From the NCBI GenBank assembly GCA_907163345.1, contig CAJQUN010000040.1:2914001-2978000 (forward strand): a DNA stretch of 64,000 nt, written 5' to 3'. A program made the translations under genes and the position numbers. Positions within the stretch are counted from its first letter, which is position 1. Each line of letters starts with the position of its first letter. Shown one piece after another: positions 9,940 through 22,400 of the stretch. The notes beneath the pieces are model-generated. The model did no database searches and was not told the DNA's origin. It saw nothing but the letters and a program-made list of their open reading frames with translations. This DNA comes from Haberlea rhodopensis (taxonomy: Eukaryota; Streptophyta; Magnoliopsida; Lamiales; Gesneriaceae).

Positions 9940-10600
9940 TAAGATTGTAGTACAAAATTTGTGTGTTGTGTATCTTAGGAAGGTAGCAGGTAAAACAATA
10001 AATGACTTTGTAGTAGGAATGACGATGCGAGATTTAGAATCTCCGTCCTTAAGACAATATTGCCCCGCTACGATGCTAACGGTTCAGTTGGCAATTTGTC
10101 TCCCAAGCAACGACTATGATTTGTTATAGGAGCACTCCAAATCACAAATCATTTAAACCACAAAGTTTTAAAAGCACTCAATATTAAACAAAGATGAAGA
10201 TCCACAAATTACTCAAATTTTGATCTTCAATATGATGTGAATTTCAAAACTTGCATTTTTTAATTCAATCAAGGGAAGTCCTTTATATACTAGACCAAGT
10301 AATGCCACCTAGGGACACCAATTGGAGGCACAAATTCATGAAAAAATGCATCAAAATGTATAAGGACGCACCCATACACAAAATCTGTACAGGGCGCGAT
10401 CGATATCCCAAAGAGTGCGACGATCGCGCCCTTTTATTGTCATGCACTTCCAGGCGCGATCGCAATTCCGATACTTCTTTTTGCATATTTGCGATCGATT
10501 AGGCCAACATATGACGATCCATCGTAGCTTGCAATACACTTCTTTTGATTCTCGATGCTTAATTTCTAATTCATTAAACATTTTTTCCAACAACAGTTAT
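9940..10600 (-). other. Probable 5' flank or LTR of the copia gag relic, with GCGCGATCGC palindromes
   Basis: This stretch lies directly upstream (minus strand) of the gag relic, where its leader and 5' LTR should be. Between about 10393 and 10500 it holds several GC-rich palindromic words (GGGCGCGATCG, GCGACGATCGCGCCC, GGCGCGATCGC). I cannot place LTR ends or a primer site with confidence, and a partner LTR is not visible. Confidence 0.35.
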
Positions 10601-10604
10601 ACCT

Positions 10605-10790
10605 TATGGTTTGGAAATAGACAATTATCCCCCTGTGATATCAAAATAGACAGTTTACCCCATGTTTTGAAAATAGACAGTTTACCCTCTATGTTTTGAA
10701 AATAGATAGTTTACCATATATGATTTATGAATATGTGCAAAATGCCCCGTCTATATAAGGGTGTGTGTGATATATTTTACAAAATACATA
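10605..10790. repeat. AAAATAGACAGTTTACCC tandem-unit repeat (short copy)
   Basis: Four imperfect units of about 32 bp, each with AAATAGACAGTTTACC followed by a (C/T)TGTGATTT-like tail, end in TTATGAATATGTGCAAAATGCCCC. The same unit and the same tail occur at 58070-58190, so this is a dispersed family. No coding potential. Confidence 0.75.
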
Positions 10791-12606
10791 AAGATAAATT
10801 GCACATTAGTGATACACATGAGAGTAAATTGACACCGACTCATTTCATATCAAGGAAAATTAAAGCGTTGGAGTTTATGAAGTAGAAATAGTGTGATGTC
10901 AATTTTAAAATTTATCGACATCTCTTTCTTTATACAATGCCGTTTATAATATTAATCATAAAAAAAATATATATATATTTTTTTTAAGATTCAATATATT
11001 TATTACACTTACGGAAGATTGAAAATTTAGTAAACTACGGGACCAACAGCTAACAATAAGTACGTCTCACATGGGTTTGCATTTCATGTCGCATGAAGTG
11101 TAGGCATGAAAAAACGTGTGGACCAGTTCTCTTTTTACAGTAAAATCGCTGTTGTTATTTTCTTTGTTAGATTAGCTTTAATTCGAGCTTTTTTGTTTCT
11201 GTTTTTGTTTTTTAAGTATGTTTAGCTAATATATTTGGCTAAGTCTAGCTAATTCTCATATTTTTACAAGTGTTACAACACAGTCTTTTAATTCTTTAAA
11301 ACTTAATTGTAAAAATAAATAATTTATGGGCCGATAGGAATAAAATGGTAGCATAAATACTAAACTTGGGTCAACCATGAGTACTCAACTCTAGTGGTCG
11401 AACCTTCGGGAATTTCAATACCGTCCTAAAGATGGATCGAATGGCCCAAAATGATTTTAGCCAATGGGTCTCATACGTTCCCACACAAAAATATGTGAAA
11501 CTCATTGTCCAAATAATGTTGGACCCTTGATATTACTGTAGCATCGAAATTTCCCAGAAAGTTATCGTGGTAATATTCGAAGTTGACAGAAACTCTGCCG
11601 AGTTTATTTGGACACACCTGGCTTTCTTGTGTTGCATTCCGATCAATAAATGAATAACTTGACTCGACTTTTCTTGAAATTTCATAAATTTGATTATACA
11701 AACTCAAGTTTGACAAGTAATTGCTCCATATGATTGTGATTGCAGCTTAACTATGCTTGAACGTGTTTATAATTTTGTATGATCCGTAAATATTTTGATT
11801 GTTGAAAGTACTAATGAACTTACATATACAAATTAAAAAAATAACATTTTATTGGAAATATAATGTATTTGTATATTGATTTACTATTCATACAATAATA
11901 AGAAAACCCATAAATAGATTGGGAAGTTTTTTTAACATCTACATAAAACTCGAGGTTAAATTGAATTTTTATCATGTAAATTTTTTTTTTTTAGAGGGCA
12001 GGAGTTAAATATCAATTACATCTTAAGGGGCGCGAGTCACTTCGTAGTTTAATTACCGTAATCGGAAAAACAATAAAAATTATCTATAATATTTAATCTA
12101 TTTAAAAAATCTGAATTGTAAATATAAAAAACATAAAAAAAATCCCTCTAATATTGCAAAAGTCATAAAAAAAACAATTAAAATGAGTTCTATCCCAAAA
12201 GAATTAAAATTTAATAAAATTATCGGGTTTGAAAACCAACTTTATAAATTTAGTAGAAAGTCATTGGGCTTGTCCACTGGCCTAAGTCCATAGCATTGGG
12301 CCCAAACTTTTGTTTCCCTTTTACCATGATTACCAGACCATTAAATAATTGTTGGAATATATCAATTAGTACATAAATTGCAATAAAATTAAAAAATTAA
12401 TCAAAAGCACACATCTCTCGGCATCAGCTTGAATGGAACACACACAAAACCTATTATCATCACACAACTATAAAAATATATCAAAGTTGATTCAAACACC
12501 AAAAAATTATAAGTAATATTTGATTTCCTTTCAGGGTTTCCCAATATATATAATTTGCAACATCAATTCTTTTTGTTATAATATTAGAATTTTGCTAAAC
12601 ATATGA
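10791..12606. other. Intergenic AT-rich DNA, nothing recognised
   Basis: This stretch is about 75% AT with poly(A/T) runs and no supported frame. The longest frame on the minus strand (11471-11716) shows no recognisable domain. No RNA gene was recognised by eye. Confidence 0.6.
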
Positions 12607-12611
12607 CGTTA

Positions 12612-12980
12612 TGGTCATGTTTGGTTTGCGTGATATGGATTAATAGTTTTAGGATTAATTTTTAATCCCTTGTTTAGTTTGCAGGATTGAAAAAAGTGAT
12701 CACATCTTATTTATCCAACTTTGTAGCATAGTGATATATATATATAATTTCTCACATTTTTTTATCATTTTAAAATTTGAAATTTCAGTAAAAAATTTCG
12801 ACTTATTTTCTATAACTTAATCCCAAAAATTTGAAATCCCCCCCAAAACTTCGAAGGTATTTTAGTCATTATACCGAACAATAAAATTAATTCACCATCT
12901 TAGCATCCAAACCAAACACCATGTAACTTATTATATTATATCATTAAATTATTTATTTCATCACGCAAACCATCCAGACC
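12612..12980. mobile_element. Tourist-like MITE with CGTTA direct repeats
   Basis: The 369-bp element has imperfect inverted ends: left TGGTCATGTTTGGTTTGCGT, right end complement GGTCTGGATGGTTTGCGTGA, sharing GGTTTGCGTGAT exactly. CGTTA directly abuts both sides (12607-12611 and 12981-12985), consistent with a target duplication, though PIF/Harbinger elements usually duplicate only three bases. There is no transposase. It lies about 860 bp upstream of the lipase start codon and could belong to that gene's promoter region. Confidence 0.6.
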
Positions 12981-12985
12981 CGTTA

Positions 12986-13842
12986 TATAATGATTTTATA
13001 TATTGTTTCCAAAAAATTGTCTTCCAAGTTTAAAAAAAATGACTTGTAGAAAGCCCCACGTGTTTTAATACCAACAATTGAAACTAATACTACCTTTTGA
13101 AAACGACATTATAATAAATAGCAAAATCTTGCACTAAAATGCTTATGTGTTTTTGGAACACATGATTATATGTGTTCTCCAATTTGTAGATTGTACATAT
13201 TACGTCACTTGTCGGAAAGGGGTAAATTCTTGATCATGTGATATATAAATATGTATTTACGTGTATTGATATATATAGTATCACCCGATCCATTCAGATT
13301 TCTCCCGCAAAACGGTGTCTTGATGTGATCTTATCCGGACTCGGATTTCGTAAATCCCGATGCTTTCGTTGAATTATCATTTATTGTTCCACCTTCCACG
13401 TTTGCTTTGCCCGTACGCATTTAATTCGTTTTTGATTCTGTGTTGCTGCTTCATAATTCAACGTCTCGGGAAAAAAACATAATCGTGTTGTGGAATTTTT
13501 TTTCTGTGTTCTTGTTTTCATGGGGGATTTTCGAGATTTGGCGGGTTTGGGTTTGAGTTTGGGTTTGGTTTACTTTGGGGTGAAGTTTCTGTAGTTTATT
13601 ACTTCGACTCGTGGGTTTTCCTCCGAGGACAGAGTGGTTGTGGAAAGTCGTTTGATTATTGATTAGTTGATTAGAATCAACATCGTACAGGGATGTCTTT
13701 TAATATATACTTTTTATGATTCTGTGTTCAGAGCTGGATTTTTGTTTCTTGAATTTGTCATCCAAGATCAGCTAGGAAATTGTTAACCCGATCTTGAGGT
13801 TCTCAAAATATACTTCACACTAAAATTTGACTCTTGCACAGC
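12986..13842 (+). promoter_or_regulatory. 5' flank and probable 5' UTR of the lipase gene
   Basis: No other gene is seen. A TATA-like TATATAAATATG lies at 13241. The stretch 13300-13500 becomes less AT-rich, as 5' UTRs often do. TTGCACAG immediately before the ATG at 13843 looks like a splice acceptor, and 13500-13840 is T/G-rich like an intron, so a 5' UTR intron is possible. Transcription start and UTR intron are inferred only. Confidence 0.45.
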
Positions 13843-16800
13843 ATGGATATAAGTAATGAAGCAAGTGTTGATCCATTCTCGATCGGACCTTCGACTCTAT
13901 TTGGTCGAACGATTGCTTTTAGAATCATCTTTTGTAAGTCCATATCACATTTTAGGCACCGTACCTTTCGAATATTGTTAATGTGCTTTTACAAAGTTAA
14001 GAACATTTTGAGGGATTATTTAGCACCGGTAATCTCATGGTTTCATCCTCGAAATCCACAAGGAATTTTAGTTATGGTGATGATAATCGCTTTTTCGTTG
14101 AAGCGGTACACTAATTTGAAAATGAGGGCGGAAATGGCCTATAAGAGGAAGTTTTGGAGGAATATGATGAGATCTGCTTTGACCTATGACGAGTGGGCTC
14201 ATGCTGCTAAGATGCTTGATAAGGAGACGTTTAGAATGAACGAATCGGATCTCTATGATGAGGAGCTTGTACGAAATAAACTTCAAGAGCTCAGCCACCG
14301 TCGCCAAGATGGTTCACTTCGAGATATAATGTTTTGTATGAGAGCTGACCTTGTGAGAAATCTTGGTAATATGTGCAACTCTGAGCTTCACAAGGAGAGG
14401 CTACAGGTGCCGAGACTCATAAAGGAGTATATAGATGAGGTCACAACCCAATTAAGAATGGTCTGTGAATTTGATTCAGGAGAGCTTCAATTGGAGGAGA
14501 AGCTTGCTTTTATGCATGAGACTAGGCATGCCTTTGGTAGAACTGCTTTGCTGTTAAGTGGTGGCGCTTCTTTGGGAGCTTTTCATGTGGGGGTTGTCAA
14601 AACTTTGGTAGAGCACAAACTTTTGCCTCGGATAATTGCCGGCTCTAGTGTGGGATCGGTGATGTGTTCTGTTGTTGCTACTAGGTCTTGGCCGGAGCTT
14701 CAAAGTTTCTTTGAGGATTCTTGGCATTCTATTCAATTTTTTGACCAGTTGGGTGGAATTTTTGCGGTTTCCAAAAGGATTGTGACACAGGGTGCTGTTC
14801 ACGAGATTAGACAATTGCAGATGATGCTGAGGCATCTTACAAACAACCTAACTTTTCAAGAAGCTTATGACATGACTGGGCGGATCTTGGGCATTACAGT
14901 TTGCTCCCCAAGAAAGCATGAACCCCCGAGATGCCTCAATTACTTGACTTCGCCTCATGTCGTTATATGGAGTGCAGTGACAGCTTCTTGTGCGTTTCCT
15001 GGTCTATTTGAAGCTCAAGAACTAATGGCCAAGGATAGGTCTGGTGAAATTGTGCCTTACCATCCACCCTTTCATTTGGAACCTGACGTGGCTTCTGGTG
15101 CAGCATCACGTCGCTGGCGGGATGGTAGCTTGGAGATTGATCTGCCGATGATGCAGTTGAAAGAACTCTTCAATGTCAATCATTTTATTGTGAGTCAGGC
15201 GAATCCTCATATTGCACCTTTATTGAGGGTGAAAGAGATTGTTAGAGCTTATGGAGGTAAATTTGCCGCAAAGGTATATATTATAGGTTCCCATTTTGCA
15301 TATCCAATCAATTAAATTCTTCGACCAGCATACATCAAAGTTATTGTAATATGTTTGATTTGTTATTGTCTTGTATATGATGCTGTTGAGCTTGGTTGTA
15401 CAATCTGGATGCAACTATTGGATAACTTTTGGTTAGTTTGGGTCGGATTCTTGATCTTTACTTGAATACCACCACTTACATTTTTGAAATAAACAAAGAT
15501 GGAAACATGACAGGTGGTTGTTTGATGCTCAGATTGATTATAGGGGATGACATTACTTCTATTCACCTAGACTTCCTTCGTGTTCTTTTTTGTGAATGAG
15601 CAACTGATAGATTGAGTTATTTTACCCTTGCAGTTTGCCCAACTAGTTGAAATGGAGGTGAAACACAGATGCAATCAAATATTGGAGCTCGGTTTTCCAC
15701 TAGGGGGGATCGCCAAGCTTTTTGCTCAGGACTGGGAGGGTGATGTAACTGTTGTAATACCTGTAACTCTTGCTCAGGTATATCATCCCAGTTTAGTAGA
15801 ATTAAATCTCATAGAAGGAGCATTTGCAGCTCAAAGTGAAACGTGGCTCCCACACTGAACTCTTCAATCGATGATTTTTGAATATTTTTGCCTTAATAAA
15901 TCATGTGCATTTTATGACCCGAGATTCTTGAAAATGCTCCCAAGCTCAGCATAATAGCTCGAATGTTATCTAATAAAATAAAATCTTGAATCACTGTTAG
16001 TAGAGGAAGCTTCTTTGACGTGAATTGTAGTTTGTTTAGTTTTCCGGTTTCTCAAATTCTTTGCTTGTGATTGCAGTTATCAAAAATTATACAGAACCCA
16101 TCGTACGTTGAACTTCAAAAGGCAGCAAACCAAGGCAGAAGATGCATTTGGGAGAAGCTGTCAGCGATAAAAGCCAACTGTGGGATCGAGCTTGCTCTTG
16201 ATGAGTGTGTTGCCATACTTAACCACATGCGGAGGTTGAAGAGAAGCTCTGAAAGAGCAGCTGCCGCTTCTCATGGTCTAGCCAGCACGGTCCGATTTAA
16301 TGCATCCAAAAGAATCCCTTCTTGGAATGTCATTGCTCGAGAAAATTCAACGGGTTCCCTGGAAGACGACCTTCTTGCAGATGTCGAGTCGTCTTTTCAC
16401 CAAGTAGTTGGTACAGGCAGAAACTTGGGTGAACACCGTAGCGCTCATGATGGAAGTGATAGTGAATCTGAGAGTGTTGATGTTAACACTTGGACACGAT
16501 CTGGTGGTCCCTTGATGAGAACAACCTCGGCGGACAAGTTTGTCGACTTTGTACAGAATCTTGAGACTGATTCAAGGTTGAACAAAAACAATCTTCGAGT
16601 CCAGATTTCGGTAAGGGATCAGACCCATCAATGCTCGAGTATTACAACGCCAGATAGAACCTCCGACACGGAATTTGATCAGATTGACTTCAATAACAGA
16701 GCTCTTCCTGGCACCAGTTCAAGCATTATGGTGGCCGAAGGAGATTTTTTGCAGCCTGAAAGAATTCAAAACGGTATAGTGTTCAGTGTCGTGAGAAAGG

Positions 16801-17036
16801 AAGTCTTGACGCCATCAAATAGGAGTAGTCATGATTCGGACCATAATAGCTCGCCGCAAGATTCAGTCGCAGAGTGTATGCAACTCGACTCTCTGGAAAA
16901 GGAAATGGATGTTAGCTCGGTTTCTGAAAATGAGGACGATGTTAGAGAAGACAACATTGATGTTGATTCGAGTCGAATCCCGAATGATGATAATTATAGT
17001 GACAGTATCTGTGATAAGCATGCTATGGATGGTTGA
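13843..17036 (+). CDS. SDP1: Patatin-domain triacylglycerol lipase SDP1 (SUGAR-DEPENDENT1)
   Basis: Three exons, 13843-15273, 15634-15777 and 16077-17036, join in frame to 844 residues; the Arabidopsis protein is about 825. The start is the first ATG, giving MDISNEASVDPFSIGPS as in the family. Order: an N-terminal DUF3336 region with a hydrophobic segment (GILVMVMIIAFSLK near 72-85), the patatin lipase domain with oxyanion motif GGASLG (240-245), nucleophile motif GSSVG (Ser269) and catalytic Asp in DGS (Asp427), then an acidic, Ser-rich, poorly conserved tail. All catalytic residues are present. The family hydrolyses stored triacylglycerol on oil bodies to start lipid mobilisation after germination; that role is from family knowledge. 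It could be the SDP1-LIKE paralogue, which I cannot separate by eye. Introns of 360 and 299 bp have GT-AG ends. Confidence 0.95.
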
Positions 17037-18029
17037 GGTGGTATGACACCCCCTCCCTCTCTGTACTTGTTGTATACTATGTAGAAATTCGCGGGAAACG
17101 ATTTGGTCTTATACGGTTACGACTCCCTGATTAGAAAGGATGTCGGGACGAGAATAAAGAAGTTATATATCGCAAGAAGAGTATAAATAGGTACAAGCAC
17201 GGACACACGTTCTTGAATGAATTTTTTGTTGTATGCCTATTTGGTTTGAAGGACAACCATAATTCCCCTTCTCATTTTGTTTAGACCATAATACCCCTGC
17301 TCATTTTGTTTAGACCATAATGCCCCTGTTTTTTTTTCTTCAAAATAACTACAATGTCCCAGTTTGTTTTGTTAATTACAATATACTATCATGTTTTTTT
17401 ACAACACAAAACCAATTACAAAAAAAAACAGATTGATTTATTCTTTAATAATGTTCCAATATTGCATAAATATCAAATTAAAATTAGAAGATAAATTTTT
17501 TTTTTTTAAAAAATTGTATAAGCACGCAATGCGTTCACATGACCTAGGTTAAAAATAAGGGAGGACACATGCTTTGTCAATGGCTTGTTCCTAATGAAAA
17601 TCCAAGGAAATTTCAAATGTTAAATCAATGAAAACCACAATTGAATAAACAAAAATCCAGTGGTGAAAAGGACAATGGAAGTCGGTCTAAAACCACAATT
17701 AATTATAATATTTATTCTTTTTAATTAAAATTTATTGTTTTAACATTATTTATTAAATTATTTTAATATTTCTGATTAAAATTCATTATATTAATTTTAA
17801 TTTTAATTTTTTTTGTCAAATAATCACAAATAAATATTAATTTATTAAATTTTTTGCTTTTTATTTTTACTACTATTTTTATTTCTATTTAAAAGAAGTA
17901 ATTTACTTGGTATAAACCTCAAAGTGGCTCTATTTCATTATATTCCATCCATATCCCAATTCCATTCATTTAATACCCGTTTGGTGTCATTGACATAACA
18001 GATGTCGCCACCTGGGGCTGTAGTATGTT

Positions 18030-18061
<32 letters not shown>

Positions 18062-18468
18062 TACGTGAGCTGGGTTTAGAACGTCGTGAGACAGTCGTTT
18101 TGGTAGACGGCGATGGAATTGTTTGCTACCAATGGAGAATTGCTTATATTATTTTTATGAGATTATCAATCAAAATAGAAATCAATATTTTTATATGTGA
18201 GGCTACAATTATTAATATTAATCATAAATAAATTGATAACTAATTAATGCTGTGATAATCTGTACCGACTTAACGATAACCTATTTCCGCGGAAAACCTG
18301 AAAACTCCCTAGTATTTTCTTCTCTCTCTACGAAACTTCCTCGAAGCTCACCCATGGTTTCCCATGGATTTAACCCCTTCAATCTCCCCCTTTCCTTTCC
18401 CAGAATACTCCGAATCATCTGTCCTGTTATAGGTACAGCTTTTGTTGCTTCCTATTCCAATATCCACC
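17037..18468. other. Intergenic between lipase and CML, with a 29-bp repeat and the CML 5' flank
   Basis: It holds the lipase 3' UTR (to an unseen poly(A) site), AT-rich spacer, and from about 18240 the leader of the CML gene, including a CT-rich stretch (TTCTTCTCTCTC near 18318) typical of plant 5' UTRs. The frame at 18025-18231 shows no domain. No further gene supported. Confidence 0.5.
17256..17330 (+). repeat. 29-bp tandem repeat, 2.5 copies
   Basis: Units at 17256, 17285 and 17314 read ACCATAATNCCCCTNCTCAT and continue TTTGTTTAG. The third is cut after about 15 bases. It lies just past the lipase stop codon, possibly in or after the 3' UTR. Confidence 0.8.
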
Positions 18469-19131
18469 ATGAAACTCACCAGGATCATCCCCGCGAAGCT
18501 TTTCAAGAGAGATACGAAATCTCGCTCCGTTTCCAGATCCGAAACTGACCCATCATCCTTCGGATCCCGTACGACATCGTCTTCATGCTCCGATGACGGA
18601 TCGTTCAAGAAGCCCAACGGGTTATCCACACCGACGAGCGTTCTCCCATCATCGTCATCGGAGATCCGATCCAACGATTGGTTCGAGAGCTCACCTGATG
18701 TTTACTTCGAGATCAAACAAGCGTTCGAGATGATTGACAGAGGCCGCGAAGGGAAGATAAAGAAGGAGCATCTAGAGGCCTTTCTCAGCCGTCTGGGAGC
18801 CGAGCCGCCGAGCGAAGAGGAGGTTAATATGATGCTGAGTGAGGTGGATAGAGATGGGGATGGGTGTATCTCTCTGGAGGATTTCTACGCGATCGGCTCG
18901 GCTTTTACGAAGCCGTCTTGCGACTGGGAGCTGAGGGAAGCATTCGCCTTTTTCGATTCCGATGGGGATGGGAAGATATCGGCGGATGAGCTTTACAAAG
19001 TTTTCGAAATGATCGGCGATACGCGGTGCACGGTGGAGGACTGCCGTCGGATGATCGGAGATGTGGACCGGAACAGGGACGGATTTGTGTGCTTCGAGGA
19101 TTTCAGTCTTATGATGGAGCAGCAAAAATGA
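18469..19131 (+). CDS. CML36: Calmodulin-like calcium sensor, CML35/36 type
   Basis: Single exon, 220 residues, starting MKLTRIIPAKLFKR like Arabidopsis CML35/36. The frame is open nine codons further upstream but without an ATG. A basic, Ser-rich N-terminal extension of about 75 residues precedes four EF-hand positions. Loops at 127-138 (DRDGDGCISLED), 163-174 (DSDGDGKISADE) and 200-211 (DRNRDGFVCFED) have the Asp/Asn and hydrophobic pattern needed for calcium binding. The first position, 90-101 (DRGREGKIKKEH), ends in His instead of Glu and probably does not bind calcium. The family relays calcium signals to target proteins in cytosol or nucleus. GC content is clearly higher than in the flanks, as is usual for intronless CML genes. 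The CML36 assignment over CML35 rests on the neighbouring PMT and CRAL-TRIO genes. Confidence 0.92.
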   Translation: MKLTRIIPAKLFKRDTKSRSVSRSETDPSSFGSRTTSSSCSDDGSFKKPNGLSTPTSVLPSSSSEIRSNDWFESSPDVYFEIKQAFEMIDRGREGKIKKEHLEAFLSRLGAEPPSEEEVNMMLSEVDRDGDGCISLEDFYAIGSAFTKPSCDWELREAFAFFDSDGDGKISADELYKVFEMIGDTRCTVEDCRRMIGDVDRNRDGFVCFEDFSLMMEQQK

Positions 19132-19490
19132 ATCTCAATTTTGTCAAGAAATTTAGGAAGATGAAAACGAACATGTTACCGTTTTACTTGTTTCAATGCT
19201 CATGAAATTGCAAGTATTTTATATTATATTGGAATGTTTTGGTTTAATTGAAATCATCCAATCTTCTACTTCTAACTAACTATAAAATCGTAAAGAAGTT
19301 CATCAGAATCATGATAGTAAGAAATTTGGTTCCATTTTCCTCACAAGTAAATCCAACATCTCCATACATACCATTAATAAGCTTCGTCGGTGAAAAGGGT
19401 GTGATTGGATATACCTCCTTTAGTCCTTCGCAAGCACCTCTGGAACTGTCGACTGTCGTCTCCTCCTGTGAAACGCTTAAGAGAACAGAT
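19132..19490. other. Gap between convergent CML and L2HGDH genes
   Basis: The two genes point towards each other and this 359-bp gap must hold both 3' UTRs. AT-rich, with no other feature seen. No clear poly(A) signal was assigned. Confidence 0.6.
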
Positions 19491-22400
19491 TCATTTTGCT
19501 AATATGGAAGCAATATGGTCTGCAATGGCCATACTTGAAGTGAGCCCAGGTGATTCTATACCAAGAAGGTTAATGAGGCCCGGTACACCATGAACCTCCT
19601 CTCCCTGTTGACAAGACAGATCGATGCTTATGTGGGATTTACAGTAACACAAAAAATTATCACAAGTTATAATACTTGGTGGAATGAAACAACAAAATGG
19701 CAATTTTCAAGGCCATTTTAGTCAACTAACTGTGCTACTCCCATCTCTATCATGGAAGTATTTGTCGGATGTTCAACTGAGCCTTCTCCAGGTAAAATTG
19801 CATTTGGAACCTGTTTTATGTGTAAGAGACTAAAACCCCCCTACGAACCCTTTGACAATGTCACATTTGTGACGTACGTGCGTTTTATCGAGTCCATGTA
19901 TAGATAAGTCCTTAAAAGTCGAGATTTGGGCTCCATGTTCTAGTATTTTGGTTGTAATCGAGTCATAATGCACATTTGAATAGAAAGGAAACATTAGTTA
20001 AGAATTGGGGGATATCAATGGCTTAATGAACAATACGAGGTCAAGAATGCTTGCAAGAAGTAGTAGTACTATAAATAACTAAAGTTGCTAAGTTAAAACA
20101 AGTTGGAGAGGGAAAATCCAATTTTGAAGAAGAAAATTGCATTAAAGTTAAGTTAAAACATGGCAACAAAATAAGAAATTGGCATATAGTACCTGTATCA
20201 CAAAATCGGTGGGACTCTGCCCCGGCCTGCAAAGTTTTGGTCGAATGCCAGCATAGCCTGGTTCCAAGCATCCATCCTTCAAACTGGGGTAGTACCTTCT
20301 TATCTCAGAATAAAACCGGTCCGCACGATCTCTGGGCACTGAATAATCAAACCTTTGTAGAGAGTAACACAAAACAAGCTTTATTTCTTGAACTAAAAAA
20401 ACCTGTAAAAGAGGCATTAAATCTTGGCCATATAACACATTATCTAGAGATATCTTACAGGTTAAGGAAGCTCGAGATGTCATCTGCACCATCGATCCAT
20501 TCAACATCAGGACCGAATTTGACTTGCCCATTCAAATTCAATGTAACATGGACGCCAAGGCCACCATCTTCTGGGATGGGATAGATCAGATGTTGAAAAG
20601 GGGGAGTTTTAACACTTGATAATGTGAAATAGCAACCACGAGCAAAGTAGGGTCTAGGAATGGTTCCTTCGTTTATGCCTTGGATTCTCTTACAAAGAGC
20701 CAAGGCACCAAGGCCAGCACAGTTCACAACAAGCCTAGGCATGAGAATGAGATCCGGTATTAGCCTAGATTTTTGGTCCCAGCTTTTAAGGGACTTGCTC
20801 TCGGAAAGGTGAAGACTAATACCATCATCTCCACGGTGACCGCCAATGACAGTGGTACTGTAAGAGAAAATTGTGCCATGGGTTTCAGCTTCTCCCTAAA
20901 TAGACATAATATATCCAACGATGATAAATTCTTGATTTGTATGAGATCCAGTTAATGGATTTTACTAGATAAGTTATATACCAATAGTGAGAGCATAAAC
21001 GAATGACTATCGACTATTCCAGAAACAGGTGATAGTAAGGCTTTCATGCATTGTAATTCTGGTTCCATTCTTGTAGCTTCGTGACCTTCCATCATCCTTA
21101 GCCCTTCGACTCCATTTTCAACTCCTCGAGTCATCAACAAGTTCAACTTAGGAATTTCTGACAAGCCGGTGGCAACAATAAGCTTGCCAATTTGCAGATG
21201 GGGAATTTCATGCTCTTTACAGTAGTTGTACAGCAGTTGTCTTCCTCTGACACAGAAAAGTGCCTGCAAATATCATTTACAATAAACGGTTGATATGTTT
21301 ACGGTACTTAGGCCAAGTGTTTTTCTTCTTCTTCTTCTTCTTATCAGACTTGTGTAAGGTGATACGTGATTTGTTGGAACCATGTTTTTTAAAGATTTAG
21401 CGAGTAAGGCGTGTAACCATATCATAGTGCAAGAATTAAGAGATCTCAAACTTTTGTTGCTATCTTTGAACTTTCAGAGATGTTTCGAGTAACTGACATC
21501 TGAAACTAAATCACCTCTGTTTTTTTTTATCAGTAAATAAATTTATAACGTAATCAAAGATTCAATAAGTTCCAGAAACATGTAGGAAAAGACAGTAACA
21601 AGTCAAACCCAAAAACCCTAGAAACACTCCCGGGAATTGGTTGTGCATGCAACGCAAAACATGTAATTGTATCTTGCGAAAGCATTCATTAGGTGTAGTA
21701 TCCTTCCCTTCAAAGCAGATCATGTTACGAGCATTCCAAATTTGATAGACTGTAGCAGCAAAGGCCATAGTGCGAGCCGATGTTGTCGTAGATGAGCCAC
21801 AATATTTCTTCTTGAACCATTTTAGAGCACTGCGCAAGGTCGACATACAGTGAGTCATGCCTAGCCAAACCCGAACCAAGTTCCAGAGTTGCTCACTAAA
21901 ATCACACTTGAAAAACAGATGGTCATGCGAGTCAAGGCCATTGGCACATAGCTTGCAACTCTTATCAGCAACAAAAGGTAATCGGTCGGTAATCTGCAGC
22001 CTCTCATGCACCCCTAACCAGAGAGTAAATGAGTGCTTTGGGAGGATGCTACGCCTCCAAACAATCGAAGCCCATACAATAGGCGATGCATGTGGCCTAA
22101 AGAAATTATAGGCATTATCATGGCCCTTAGTTCCGTACCAATAATTCAGATGAGCAGCAGCAGTATCTGTATTGCTCGTAGCCGAGAGGAGCACATCCTT
22201 TATCAAGAGGATGCGCTTAATCAATGGAGAGTCCAAGCGCCTGGGTGCCCATGACCAGATGTCATCCGATTTCAGATAGATGTGATGGATCCATTTTAGC
22301 CATAGCAACTCCCTATTGGATTGAATATCCCATAGAACCTTAGCCAGTAACGCTTTATTCCAGCTACGCAGGTCCTTTAACCCAACACCTCCTTTAGTTC

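Noticed and set aside
18348..19125. Minus-strand frames opposite the CML gene
   Set aside because: Shadows of a GC-rich EF-hand coding frame.
20237..20584. Plus-strand frame across L2HGDH exons 3-4
   Set aside because: It crosses confirmed exon-intron borders of the minus-strand gene and has no domain.
21300..21345. TTC-rich run as a possible LINE end or regulatory site
   Set aside because: Simple sequence (TTCTTCTTCTTC) between exon 2 and the LINE; nothing else supports a role.
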